A DNA stretch of 22,066 bases from NCBI GenBank assembly GCA_964021645.1, contig CAXIAD010000048.1:1-22066 (forward strand). The letters are read 5' to 3'. The DNA is from CANLDA01 sp964021645 (GTDB lineage: Bacteria; Pseudomonadota; Alphaproteobacteria; Rhodobacterales; Rhodobacteraceae). Position 1 is the first letter of the stretch. Every line of letters starts with the position of its first letter. The notes below the pieces were generated by a model. That model was not told the origin of the DNA and did not search any database. It saw nothing but the letters and a program-made list of their open reading frames with translations. The translations under genes and the position numbers were made by a program. Of this stretch, positions 7,501 to 15,406 are shown in pieces.

Positions 7501-8901
7501 TTAGGTCAGCACTTTGCCCGGGTTCATGATATCGTCGGGATCAAGCGCGCGTTTGATCGCCGCCATCATATCAACCGCCCCGCCCAATTCCTTGCGCAGG
7601 TAGGGTTTCTTGCCCTGCCCGATGCCGTGTTCACCGGTGCAGGTGCCCCCCATCGAAATGGCCAGATCGTTGAGCCAGCCGACGAATTCACCTGCCTTGG
7701 CGATCTCATCCGCGCTGTCCATGTCGATCAGTGGCATGGTGTGGAAATTCCCATCCCCCACGTGGCCGATAATCGGTGCCATAATGCCCAATTCGGCAAG
7801 TTTGACCTGTGCCTGCGCCACACATTCTGCAAGGCAGGAAATTGGCACGCAAACATCGGTGGAGATGCCCTTGGCCCCCGGACGCAATTGCAAGGACGCC
7901 CAGAAAGCATCGTGGCGCGCCTGCCAAAGTTTATTGCGATCCTCGGCAAGGGTGGTCCATTCGAACCCCTGCCCGCCACAATCCTGTGCAATTTCGCCAA
8001 AGGTTTCTGCCTGCTCGGTAACTGAGGCCTCAGAGCCATGAAATTCTAGCAGTAACAGCGGGTTGGATGGTAGATCAAGGTTTGAGTAGGCATTGACGGC
8101 CTGCACGCTCAGCTCATCCAGCAGCTCCATTCGTGCGACAGGCAGGCCGAATTGAATGGTTTGCATTACCGCCTGACAGGCAGCATCCACGGTGTCAAAC
8201 GAGCAACGCGCGGAGCTCATTGCCTCGGGTATGCCTTGCAGTTTCAGAGTGATTTCGGTGATCAGGCCAAGGGTGCCTTCGCTGCCAACCATCAGGCGTG
8301 TGAGGTCATATCCGGCGGAGGATTTTCTGGCGCGGCTTGCGGTGCGGATGATCTCACCCGTGGCGGTGACCACCTCTAGGCTAATGACATTGTCTTTCAT
8401 CGTGCCATAGCGCACCGCATTGGTACCACTGGCGCGGGTGGCGGCCATGCCCCCAAGGGAGGCATTTGCGCCCGGATCAATCGGGAAAAACACGCCTTGG
8501 TCACGCAGGTGGGTGTTAAGCTGTTCACGGGTGACACCGGGCTGCACGACGCAATCCAGATCCTCGGCGTGGACGGCGATAATTTGGTTCATCTCGGTCA
8601 GATCAATGCATATGCCGCCAGCGGGGGCGTTCACTTGCCCCTCAAGCGAGGTGCCGGTGCCGTAGGCAATGATGGGAACGCGGTGCGTTGCGCAGATTTT
8701 GACGATCTCACTGACCTCAGCCGTGTTTTGGGCAAAGACCACGGCATCAGGGGCCTGCGTGGGTATCCATGTGGTGGTATGGCCGTGTTGATCGCGCATG
8801 GCCTGACTGGTGTGGAATTTTTCACCAAACTGCTGTTTGAGAATGCCGAGTGCGGCGCTAATCCCTGCCTCGTTTCGTGGCAAATTATTCACCGTTCCCA
8901 T
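7501..8901 (-). CDS. FAD-linked oxidase of the GlcD/Dld type (D-lactate or D-2-hydroxyacid dehydrogenase)
   Basis: The 466-residue flavoprotein has an N-terminal PCMH-type FAD domain (about residues 50-190) with AYGTGTSLEGQVNAP, PGANASLGGMAATRASG and GSEGTLGLITEITL, and a C-terminal FAD-oxidase domain. The latter has GHVGDGNFH and TCTGEHGIGQGK, which supply metal-binding and substrate-binding histidines in D-2-hydroxyacid dehydrogenases. Likely reaction: oxidation of D-lactate (or glycolate or D-2-hydroxyglutarate) with electrons passed to a cytochrome or quinone pool. No separate iron-sulphur subunit gene is adjacent, which favours the single-subunit D-lactate dehydrogenase class over glycolate oxidase. 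The ATG at 8901 follows a purine-rich GGGGGGGAG. It lies 80 bases downstream of the gamma-glutamyltransferase gene on the same strand and may share its transcript. Confidence 0.87.
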   Translation of the reverse strand: MGTVNNLPRNEAGISAALGILKQQFGEKFHTSQAMRDQHGHTTTWIPTQAPDAVVFAQNTAEVSEIVKICATHRVPIIAYGTGTSLEGQVNAPAGGICIDLTEMNQIIAVHAEDLDCVVQPGVTREQLNTHLRDQGVFFPIDPGANASLGGMAATRASGTNAVRYGTMKDNVISLEVVTATGEIIRTASRARKSSAGYDLTRLMVGSEGTLGLITEITLKLQGIPEAMSSARCSFDTVDAACQAVMQTIQFGLPVARMELLDELSVQAVNAYSNLDLPSNPLLLLEFHGSEASVTEQAETFGEIAQDCGGQGFEWTTLAEDRNKLWQARHDAFWASLQLRPGAKGISTDVCVPISCLAECVAQAQVKLAELGIMAPIIGHVGDGNFHTMPLIDMDSADEIAKAGEFVGWLNDLAISMGGTCTGEHGIGQGKKPYLRKELGGAVDMMAAIKRALDPDDIMNPGKVLT

Positions 8902-8981
8902 CGTGCTCCCCCCCGAAAATATATGCGTTAAATTGCATGGTATATATTATCCGCGACGCTGCCTATCCGTAATACTGCGGA

Positions 8982-10775
8982 TTATTCACCGATGGCCAAG
9001 CCCTCGCGGCGGGGATCAGCGCCACCTCGCAAACTGTCGCCAATGGAAATCGCGTGCAGGCCGGAATTCAGATCGCGCAGGTTCACCTCAAACCCCATCT
9101 CAGTCAGGGGCGTTTGGAATGTATCAGCCTCAAGGTCATAAAGGCCAAAGCGGTTCACCAGATGGGGCAGCGCGATGGCGGATTGCACATCCATGCCCCA
9201 ATCAAGATGCGCGATGATGGTTTTGGCGACATAGCCAATGATACGGCTACCACCGGGGGAGCCAATCACCAGCACAGGTTTGCCATCCTTAAGCACAATG
9301 GTCGGCGCCATAGAGGAACGCGGGCGTTTTCCCGGCTCTATCCGGTTGGCGATGGGCACGCCATCGCGGTGCGAGCGAAAGGAGAAATCTGTCATCTCGT
9401 TATTCAGCAGAAAGCCGCGCACCATGATGCGGCTGCCAAACCCGTTTTCAATCGTCGTCGTCATCGACAGAGCATTGCCGTATTGATCAACGATCGAGAT
9501 ATGCGAAGTTGAGGGCAGCTCAATTGCGTCGTCGTCGGCCCAGTTCACGGGCGTATTCAGGGCGTGGTCAAACTTGGGTGCGCCTGCGGAGACCTGATCA
9601 AGCGCGCGCGGAGTTTGCAATAGTTGGCTGCGCGTTTGCAGATAATCCTTTGCCAGCAATCCCTTGGCGGGAACGGGGACAAAATCGCTATCGGCCATGT
9701 AGCGGCCCCGGTCAGCAAAGGCCAAGCGGGAGGCGTCACCGATAATGCGCCATGCCTCGGCACTATCTGGACCAAGGGTGGCGAGGTCAAACCCCTCTGA
9801 CAGACCAAGAATTTGCCCAACGGTCAGACCGCCCGACGAAGGCGCTCCCATGCCACAGACTGCATAGCCGCGATAATCGGCGCAGGCGGGCGGGCGTTCT
9901 TTGACAGTATACAGCGCAAGGTCGATATCTCTTAGCAATCCGGGAGCGGCGGAGGTGCGCACCGCCTGCACCACATCATGGGCGATATCGCCGGTGTAAA
10001 ACGGGGCAGCGCCGTGTTCTGCCAATGCGCGCAGGCTGGTCGCGTATTCTGGATTTTTCAACAGCGTGCCTGCGGTAATGGGCAAGCCTTCGGGCAGGAA
10101 ATAGGCCGCCGTTGTCGGGTGGCTGTTCAGGCGGATTGCATCATTGGCAACAGAGGCGGCCATGCGCGGAGACACGCTAAACCCATTATCTGCGAGATCA
10201 ATCGCGTCGGAAAACAGGCTTGGCCAATTGGCGCGGCCCCAACGACGATGTGCCTGTTCTAGCAACATGGGTGTGCCGGGGGTGGCAACGGAGCGCCCGC
10301 CAACAACCGCGGTCCAAAACCCCATCGGGCTGCCATCTATCTGTTGAAATAGGCGGGGCGTGGCGGCAAGAGGCGCTGTTTCGCGCCCATCAAGCGTGGT
10401 CACGGCACCGGTGGCGGCATCATACCAAACCAGAAACGCCCCACCACCAAGACCCGAGGATTGTGGCTCAACCAGACCAAGCACGGCCTGCACGGCAATC
10501 ATCGCATCCGCAGCTGTGCCGCCAGCGCGCAGAATTTTCGCGCCCGCAGAGACGGCATCTGGGTGGGCAGCGACAACCATCCAATTGTCAGCCTCCACCG
10601 GAGAACCTGCATTTTTTGCAGCTAAGTATGGTTCAAGGTCTTGCGTTACCTCGGAGAGAATTGAGGTCGCGGCCTCGGGTGCGACGGCATCTGCGGCCTC
10701 TTGGGAGGCGGCCATGGTTGCGACTGTCGCAAAGCTGCAAAGAGCGAGTGGAAAGATCCATTGTGTCAAGCGCAT
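8982..10775 (-). CDS. ggt: Gamma-glutamyltransferase (glutathione hydrolase) precursor
   Basis: The 597-residue N-terminal-nucleophile hydrolase is exported by a signal peptide (MRLTQWIFPLALCSFATVATMA, about residues 1-22). It would self-cleave into large and small subunits at Thr423 (ELPSTSHISIVD), the counterpart of E. coli Thr391. Other family blocks are EPQSSGLGGGAFLVWYD, TLDGRETAP, NNEMTDFS and IGSPGGSRII. In the periplasm it removes the gamma-glutamyl group from glutathione and related compounds. AGGAG sits 11 bases before the ATG at 10775. The 181-bp upstream gap probably holds its promoter. The downstream FAD oxidase could act on D-lactate, which the glutathione-dependent glyoxalase route produces; that connection is inference. 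Confidence 0.93.
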   Translation of the reverse strand: MRLTQWIFPLALCSFATVATMAASQEAADAVAPEAATSILSEVTQDLEPYLAAKNAGSPVEADNWMVVAAHPDAVSAGAKILRAGGTAADAMIAVQAVLGLVEPQSSGLGGGAFLVWYDAATGAVTTLDGRETAPLAATPRLFQQIDGSPMGFWTAVVGGRSVATPGTPMLLEQAHRRWGRANWPSLFSDAIDLADNGFSVSPRMAASVANDAIRLNSHPTTAAYFLPEGLPITAGTLLKNPEYATSLRALAEHGAAPFYTGDIAHDVVQAVRTSAAPGLLRDIDLALYTVKERPPACADYRGYAVCGMGAPSSGGLTVGQILGLSEGFDLATLGPDSAEAWRIIGDASRLAFADRGRYMADSDFVPVPAKGLLAKDYLQTRSQLLQTPRALDQVSAGAPKFDHALNTPVNWADDDAIELPSTSHISIVDQYGNALSMTTTIENGFGSRIMVRGFLLNNEMTDFSFRSHRDGVPIANRIEPGKRPRSSMAPTIVLKDGKPVLVIGSPGGSRIIGYVAKTIIAHLDWGMDVQSAIALPHLVNRFGLYDLEADTFQTPLTEMGFEVNLRDLNSGLHAISIGDSLRGGADPRREGLAIGE

Positions 10776-10881
10776 GGTAAGTCTCTCCTATGTTGCAACC
10801 ACCAGAATCTGTGATCCGCCCTAGCCTATCCAATTTTAGTAGGGCTATACCACGGAAAAAACGCCAGAAGGTATGTTCGTG

Positions 10882-10914
10882 AAGAATAGAGAAGGGCCGC
10901 ACAATCGGCGGCCC
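10882..10914 (-). terminator. Intrinsic terminator of the secreted-protein gene
   Basis: Read on the minus strand, a perfect 7-bp GGGCCGC / GCGGCCC stem (10914-10908 and 10900-10894) with a 7-base loop is followed by the T-rich TTCTCTATTCTT. It starts 42 bases after the stop at 10957 and isolates that gene from ggt, which begins about 105 bases further on. Confidence 0.75.
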
Positions 10915-10956
10915 CTATAATCTTCGCGCCGTGACAGGCACACAGCATCCGCAGAT

Positions 10957-11508
10957 TTAGTTGGATGGCACTGTCAATCGGGTCATTTTCGTGAACTTTT
11001 TGTTCCCTTGATACATGTGTTCCGTATAGACAACTATGTTGTATTTTCCGAGCGTGTATTTGAAATCTCTGGTCTCTTCGGTGTTTACACGCCGCCATGT
11101 CCCTACCCGTTTGGTCGGGCTTACTTGTTTGATATTATACACATATTTACCAGACCACTTGTGGCCGCTTTGTACGTGAGTGCAACGACCTACGACTTCA
11201 TAGCAACTGTGTGGGTATCGCTTGAATTTGTAGCCATCGTTATATGTATTAGAAACGAAATGACCCATGGCATTGTATTTTTGACGAGAGTTCTGCTTCG
11301 TTTGATGGCTTGTCTTTTTTACGATATAAAATTTGCCCTTCTTTCCGACAAATTTGTAAGTCCATTTGTCGCCAGTTTGGTCCTTGATATCATATTCTGT
11401 ACCGACGGGCATTTGGTCAAACCGGATGCCCCAGTTTTCAGCGTATGACGCGGTGCTTACAAGGGTCATTGCGACGGTAAAGAAAAGTGCCTTGAGGATG
11501 TTTAACAT
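10957..11508 (-). CDS. Secreted protein of unknown function
   Basis: The 183-residue product begins with a clear Sec signal peptide (MLNILKALFFTVAMTLVSTASYA, cleavage expected after residue 23). The mature part is about 160 residues, rich in Lys, Tyr, Thr and Gly with alternating hydrophobic residues, suggesting a beta-rich fold. Two cysteines lie close together (SCYEVVGRCTH) and could form a disulphide in the periplasm. I do not recognise the family. The start at 11508 is preferred over 11550 because it begins the signal peptide and AGGA lies 6 bases before it. The gene is visibly AT-richer than its neighbours and stands alone between two hairpins, so recent acquisition is possible. Confidence 0.8.
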   Translation of the reverse strand: MLNILKALFFTVAMTLVSTASYAENWGIRFDQMPVGTEYDIKDQTGDKWTYKFVGKKGKFYIVKKTSHQTKQNSRQKYNAMGHFVSNTYNDGYKFKRYPHSCYEVVGRCTHVQSGHKWSGKYVYNIKQVSPTKRVGTWRRVNTEETRDFKYTLGKYNIVVYTEHMYQGNKKFTKMTRLTVPSN

Positions 11509-11569
11509 AGCTGTTCCTAAATAAATTTTTTCAAGCTTTGCGCAATGCAAGCCTCTTATCTCAAAATAT

Positions 11570-11608
11570 CATGGGATGTAGCACATCAATCGAGTGCTAC
11601 ATCCCATG
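11570..11608. terminator. Perfect 15-bp inverted repeat after the hydroxyacid dehydrogenase gene
   Basis: The arms CATGGGATGTAGCAC (11570-11584) and GTGCTACATCCCATG (11594-11608) match at all 15 positions around a 9-base loop. It lies 23 bases beyond the minus-strand stop at 11632, so it probably ends that transcript. The following minus-strand bases (ATATTTTGAG) are only moderately T-rich. It also lies just upstream of the secreted-protein gene's start region, so a role there is possible. Confidence 0.65.
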
Positions 11609-11631
11609 GCGGTTGGATATAATTATCCGCC

Positions 11632-12618
11632 TTATAGCATTGCAGGCACGACCAGATCAGGGGGACGGTGTCCGTCGTCGAAAGTCTTGATGTTGATCAA
11701 TACTTTTTCGCCCATCTCAATACGGCCCTCATGGGTTGCGGAGCCCATATGAGGCAACATCACCACATTCGGCATATTGCGCAAATCGGTATGGGTTTTG
11801 CTGCCACGTTCATAAACGTCCAACCCGGCACCGGCGATGTCACCCGCTATAAGGGCGCGCACGAGGGCGTTTTCGTCCATGACCTCACCGCGCGAGGTAT
11901 TCACAACCATCGCATCCTTTTTCAGGAGCTTGATGCGGCGCGCATTCATGAGGTGAAATGTAGAGGGCGTGTGCGGGCAGTTGATCGACAACACATCGGT
12001 GCGCGCAACCATCTGATCCAGGCTTTCCCAATAGGTGGCCTGACAATCTGCTTCGACTTCGGGACGAAGGCGGCGGCGGTTGTGGTAATGCACCTGCATC
12101 CCAAAGGCATTGGCGCGGCGCGCGACGGCCTGACCCACACGGCCCATGCCGATAATACCAAGCCGTCGGCCCCCGACACGCCCACCCAGAAAGGCAGTAG
12201 GTGCCCAGCCATCCCATTCATCACGCTGCATTTTGTCCTGCCCTTCGGGCATCCGTCGCGTAACGGCCAAAATCAGCGCCATGGTCATATCGGCGGTGTC
12301 ATCGGTCACGGCACCCGGTGTATTTGACACCAGAACGCCACGTTGGCGTGCGGAACTGACATCAATATGGTCAACCCCCGCGCCGTAGTTGGCGATCAAT
12401 TTCAGGCGGTCGCCTGCTTGGGCCAAAAGGGCGGTGTCGATCACATCGGTCACAGTTGGCACTAAAACGTCAGCGTCTTTGACTGCCGCTACCAACTCTG
12501 CTCGCGTCATTGGTGTATCGTCGTCCCGCAGGCGCACATCGAACAATTCCGACAAGCGCGCTTCTACCGGATCGGGCAAGCGTCGCGTCACGACAACACT
12601 CAAGCGTTCCTTTACCAT
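11632..12618 (-). CDS. D-2-hydroxyacid dehydrogenase (glyoxylate/hydroxypyruvate reductase or D-glycerate dehydrogenase type)
   Basis: The 328-residue NAD(P)-dependent cytosolic enzyme shows the family's split catalytic domain (NYGAGVDHID near residue 80) and a Rossmann domain with GIIGMGRVGQAVARRA. VNTSRG contributes catalytic Arg243 and LPHMGSAT catalytic His290. The 47-residue Arg-to-His spacing is the same as in glycerate dehydrogenase. By that spacing the third catalytic position (Glu) is Gly272, in DVYERGS, with Glu270 two residues earlier (see findings). Likely substrates are glyoxylate, hydroxypyruvate or D-glycerate. The ATG at 12618 has GGGAG 7 bases upstream; an upstream in-frame ATG at 12642 would put that site inside the gene. 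It is divergent from the SH3 protein gene. Confidence 0.9.
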   Translation of the reverse strand: MVKERLSVVVTRRLPDPVEARLSELFDVRLRDDDTPMTRAELVAAVKDADVLVPTVTDVIDTALLAQAGDRLKLIANYGAGVDHIDVSSARQRGVLVSNTPGAVTDDTADMTMALILAVTRRMPEGQDKMQRDEWDGWAPTAFLGGRVGGRRLGIIGMGRVGQAVARRANAFGMQVHYHNRRRLRPEVEADCQATYWESLDQMVARTDVLSINCPHTPSTFHLMNARRIKLLKKDAMVVNTSRGEVMDENALVRALIAGDIAGAGLDVYERGSKTHTDLRNMPNVVMLPHMGSATHEGRIEMGEKVLINIKTFDDGHRPPDLVVPAML

Positions 12619-12729
12619 CTGGTCTCTCCCAGTTCTTTCCAAATCACATTGATGCTGTCACAGTGCCTGACACACCGATGGGGCACAAGAACCCACACAG
12701 AAAAAATGAATGAGCAGACAGATATCGCG

Positions 12730-13248
12730 ATGAAATTTCATGGAGTCCCACGACTAAGTGCATGGCTTTGCGCCGCTATTGCGGTGCTGGCATTGTCTTT
12801 TGGTGCTATTGCCCAAGAGGTGCGCGGACCTGTCACCAACCTGCCGATGCCCCGCTATGTATCGCTAAAGGCGAGCAAGGCAAATGTGCGGCGGGGGCCA
12901 TCGCTAACGCATCGGATTGATTGGATTTTCAAACGGCGCGATATGCCTCTGGTGATCACCGCAGAGCATGGCCATTGGCGTCGCGTTCAAGACCGTGAAG
13001 GTGCCGGTGGCTGGGTGCATTATTCGTTACTATCAGGCGTAAGAACGGTCATTATTGACCATGATATGCTGCCCCTTTTGGTGCAACCCAATCTGCAATC
13101 GCCCGAAGCGGCGCAATTGGAATTGGGCGTTGTTGCACGCCTTGGGGAATGCTCAACCGATTGGTGCCGTATCTCATCTGGTGGCTACCGCGGATGGGTG
13201 CCAAAACCGACGATTTGGGGCGTCGAGCCGGACGAGCTGCGCGATTAA
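12730..13248 (+). CDS. Secreted bacterial SH3-domain protein
   Basis: The 172-residue protein starts with a signal peptide ending in SFGAIAQE (cleavage near residue 26-28), so it is periplasmic or envelope-associated. Two SH3-like repeats follow. The first (about 40-95) has SKANVRRGPSLTHRIDWIF and GHWRRVQDREGAGGWVHYSLL. The second (about 100-165) has CSTDWCRISSGGYRGWVPKPTIWGV. Such domains usually bind peptidoglycan peptides or other cell-wall ligands. The start is uncertain: 12730 gives the most compact signal peptide, but in-frame ATGs at 12706 and 12649 exist and none has a convincing ribosome-binding site. Its TAA overlaps the stop of the opposing rpe gene. Confidence 0.85.
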   Translation: MKFHGVPRLSAWLCAAIAVLALSFGAIAQEVRGPVTNLPMPRYVSLKASKANVRRGPSLTHRIDWIFKRRDMPLVITAEHGHWRRVQDREGAGGWVHYSLLSGVRTVIIDHDMLPLLVQPNLQSPEAAQLELGVVARLGECSTDWCRISSGGYRGWVPKPTIWGVEPDELRD

Positions 13249-13934
13249 ATTATGTCTGCGTAAGAGCTGCGGATGGCACGCATATTATTGCCGTAAGGGG
13301 CGGGATTTTGAACATCACCGCCTTTGAAGACGGCGGAACCTGCGACCAGAACATCTGCGCCGGCTGCGACCATAAGTGGCGCCGTCTCGGGCGTAATTCC
13401 ACCATCAATTTCGATGTGAATCGGGCGATCACCGATCATGGCACGCAGATTGCGCACTTTTTCGATCTGGCTGTGAATGAATTTCTGCCCGCCAAAGCCG
13501 GGGTTCACGGTCATCACGCAAATCAGATCCACCATATCCAACAGATAGGCGACGTCATCTATGCCAGTGCCGGGATTAAGCGCGAGGCCAGCCTTGCACC
13601 CTGCCCCGCGAATGGCCTGAAGCGTGCGGTGCGTGTGCGGTCCGGCCTCAAGATGCGCTGTCAGAATATCGGCCCCTGCATCGGCATAGGCATCAATATA
13701 GGCATCCACCGGAGAGATCATCAAATGCACATCCATCACGGTCGAGATATGCGGACGGATCGCTTTGCATAGGGGCGGGCCAAAGGTGAGGTTGGGCACA
13801 AAATGACCATCCATGACATCGACGTGAATCCAATCAGCACCCTGCGCCTCAACCGCCTGAATTTCCGCGCCGAAGTTGGCGAAATCTGCGGACAAAATGG
13901 ACGGGGCGATCTTGATGGATCTGTCAAAGCTCAT
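13245..13934 (-). CDS. rpe: Ribulose-phosphate 3-epimerase
   Basis: The 229-residue TIM-barrel enzyme interconverts D-ribulose 5-phosphate and D-xylulose 5-phosphate in the pentose-phosphate pathway (and the Calvin cycle, where present). The metal-binding set is intact: His37 and Asp39 (WIHVDVMDGHF), His70 (DVHLM) and Asp177 (EIDGGI). IAPSILSADFANFG and VNPGFGGQKFI are the classic signatures. The ATG at 13934 gives the normal length; the frame stays open upstream to 14102, but that extension is not conserved-looking. The ribosome-binding site is weak (GAAAGAG). Its stop shares the palindrome TTAA (13245-13248) with the convergent SH3 gene, leaving no room for a terminator. Confidence 0.96.
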   Translation of the reverse strand: MSFDRSIKIAPSILSADFANFGAEIQAVEAQGADWIHVDVMDGHFVPNLTFGPPLCKAIRPHISTVMDVHLMISPVDAYIDAYADAGADILTAHLEAGPHTHRTLQAIRGAGCKAGLALNPGTGIDDVAYLLDMVDLICVMTVNPGFGGQKFIHSQIEKVRNLRAMIGDRPIHIEIDGGITPETAPLMVAAGADVLVAGSAVFKGGDVQNPAPYGNNMRAIRSSYADII

Positions 13935-14123
13935 GGGAGGCTCTTTCTGAAGGGATTTGATTCGTGAGTGGGATGAAAATGCCTGTCTGCGGGGCAAAGT
14001 GCAATCCATCAGCAGATGGGCCAGCGTCACGGCGCATATTAGCAGATGCATGTCGCATGGCATTGCTTCAACTTCTGCTCGGTTCAGGGTATGAGCCAGC
14101 AACCCTGATCACGCGGTGCAGAA
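13935..14123. promoter_or_regulatory. Divergent promoter region of rpe and the bioMNY operon
   Basis: These 189 bases separate two divergently read genes and must hold both promoters. I find no convincing -35/-10 pair. I also find no TTATMKATAA-type BioR palindrome and no BirA-type TTGT...ACAA dyad, the two known biotin-responsive operators. The repeated GCAT cluster near 14047-14066 (GATGCATGTCGCATGGCAT) is the only repeat-like feature. Confidence 0.4.
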
Positions 14124-14798
14124 ATGATCGACGTAGAAAATGTAAGTTTGACGCTTGGCACAAATGAGGTGCTGCGTGACGTATCGCTGAAACTGGCGGA
14201 GCGGCGCATTGCGATTATTGGGGCCAATGGGTCGGGCAAAAGCAGCTTTGCGCGGCTTTTGAACGGCCTGTTGTTACCCAGCAAGGGCGAGGTGCGCGTC
14301 AACGGGATGGGGACCAAAAAGAACGGCAAGGATATCCGCCGCAAGGTGGGGTTTGTGTTTCAAAATCCCGACAATCAGATCGTATTTCCGGTGGTTGAGG
14401 AAGACATTGCCTTTGGCATGAAGAACCTTGGGTTCTCCAAGGAAGTGATTGCTGAGAAAACCAAGGCTGTGCTGACGCAATATGACATGCTGCATCTGAT
14501 GGAGCACCCGGCGCATCTGTTGTCTGGTGGGCAAAAGCAGTTACTGGCAATCTCTGGCGTATTGGTGATGGAGCCGGAATATATCGTGATGGATGAGCCA
14601 ACGACGCTGCTGGATTTACGCAATAAACGGCGTGTTGCGGCAGCGATAGAGGCACTGGCGCAGACAGTGATCATGGTTACTCATGACCTTGATATCATAC
14701 AGAATTTTGATCGAGTAATCGCATTTGAAAACGGGAAGGTTTGCCTAGATGGCCCGCCCAGCAGCGTGATCCAGGACTATATGGATATGATGGTCTGA
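14124..14798 (+). CDS. bioM: Biotin ECF transporter ATPase (A component)
   Basis: The 224-residue ABC ATPase powers the biotin energy-coupling-factor transporter at the inner membrane. Motifs in order: Walker A GANGSGKS (33-40), Q-loop VFQNPDNQIVFPVVEEDIAFG (Gln80), signature LSGGQ (133-137), Walker B YIVMDE (153-158) and H-loop His187. The NPDNQIVF stretch after the Q-loop is typical of ECF-type (CbiO/EcfA) ATPases. The stop overlaps the bioN start (TGATG). Assignment to biotin rather than cobalt or another vitamin rests on the adjacent EcfT and the BioY-type substrate-binding protein. Confidence 0.93.
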   Translation: MIDVENVSLTLGTNEVLRDVSLKLAERRIAIIGANGSGKSSFARLLNGLLLPSKGEVRVNGMGTKKNGKDIRRKVGFVFQNPDNQIVFPVVEEDIAFGMKNLGFSKEVIAEKTKAVLTQYDMLHLMEHPAHLLSGGQKQLLAISGVLVMEPEYIVMDEPTTLLDLRNKRRVAAAIEALAQTVIMVTHDLDIIQNFDRVIAFENGKVCLDGPPSSVIQDYMDMMV

Positions 14799-15394
14799 TG
14801 CTGGATCTCTATTCTCCCGGCAGCTCAATCCTGCACCGTTTAGCACCCGGCATAAAGGTGAGCGCGCTGATGCTGTGCGGCAGCCTGTTGTTTTTGGTGG
14901 ATGGGTTGTTGATACCGTCAATCGCGCTGGGTTTCGTTGTGGGATTGTACCGCGTTGCGGGGCTGACGATGGCGCAACTATGGGCGCAGTTGCGGCCTGC
15001 GGCCCTGTTGTTGGTTATTCTGTTTCTGGTTCAGGGGCTGATCACCGGATGGGGTGTTGCGGTTTTCATTGTGTTGCGGTTTGGGGTGCTATTGCTGTTG
15101 GCGGGGCTTGTGACCTTAACAACGCGATCCTCGGATATGATTGAGGCGATAACGCGCGGGTTGGGCTGGCTGCGCTGGATTGGCGTGAATCCGTCCAAGG
15201 TTGGGCTGGCGTTTTCGCTGGCGTTACGGTTCATCCCCGTGCTGGCGACGCTGACAAAAGAGGTGCGCGAGGCCCAAAAGGCGCGCGGATTGGAGCGGAG
15301 TATTATCGCCGTCGCGATCCCCGTCACGGTGCGCATGCTAAAGATGGCGGATGATATATCCGATGCCATCGACGCGCGCGGATATACCCCCTAA
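14798..15394 (+). CDS. bioN: Biotin ECF transporter transmembrane coupling protein (T component)
   Basis: The 198-residue EcfT protein has about four to five hydrophobic helices and the two cytoplasmic coupling motifs that engage the ATPase, ARG at 162-164 (QKARGLE) and ARG at 193-195 (IDARGYTP). It opens with LDLYSPGSSILHRLAPGIK, the usual EcfT beginning. The ATG at 14798 overlaps the bioM stop by one base. An in-frame upstream ATG at 14741 would lie deep inside bioM and is not used here. Translational coupling suggests equal output of the two subunits. Confidence 0.92.
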   Translation: MLDLYSPGSSILHRLAPGIKVSALMLCGSLLFLVDGLLIPSIALGFVVGLYRVAGLTMAQLWAQLRPAALLLVILFLVQGLITGWGVAVFIVLRFGVLLLLAGLVTLTTRSSDMIEAITRGLGWLRWIGVNPSKVGLAFSLALRFIPVLATLTKEVREAQKARGLERSIIAVAIPVTVRMLKMADDISDAIDARGYTP

Positions 15395-15406
15395 ACGCGC
15401 TGCGCA

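Noticed and set aside
13935..14123. Possible BioR or BirA operator upstream of bioM
   Set aside because: Searched by eye for TTATMKATAA and TTGTAAACC-type dyads on both strands; none present.
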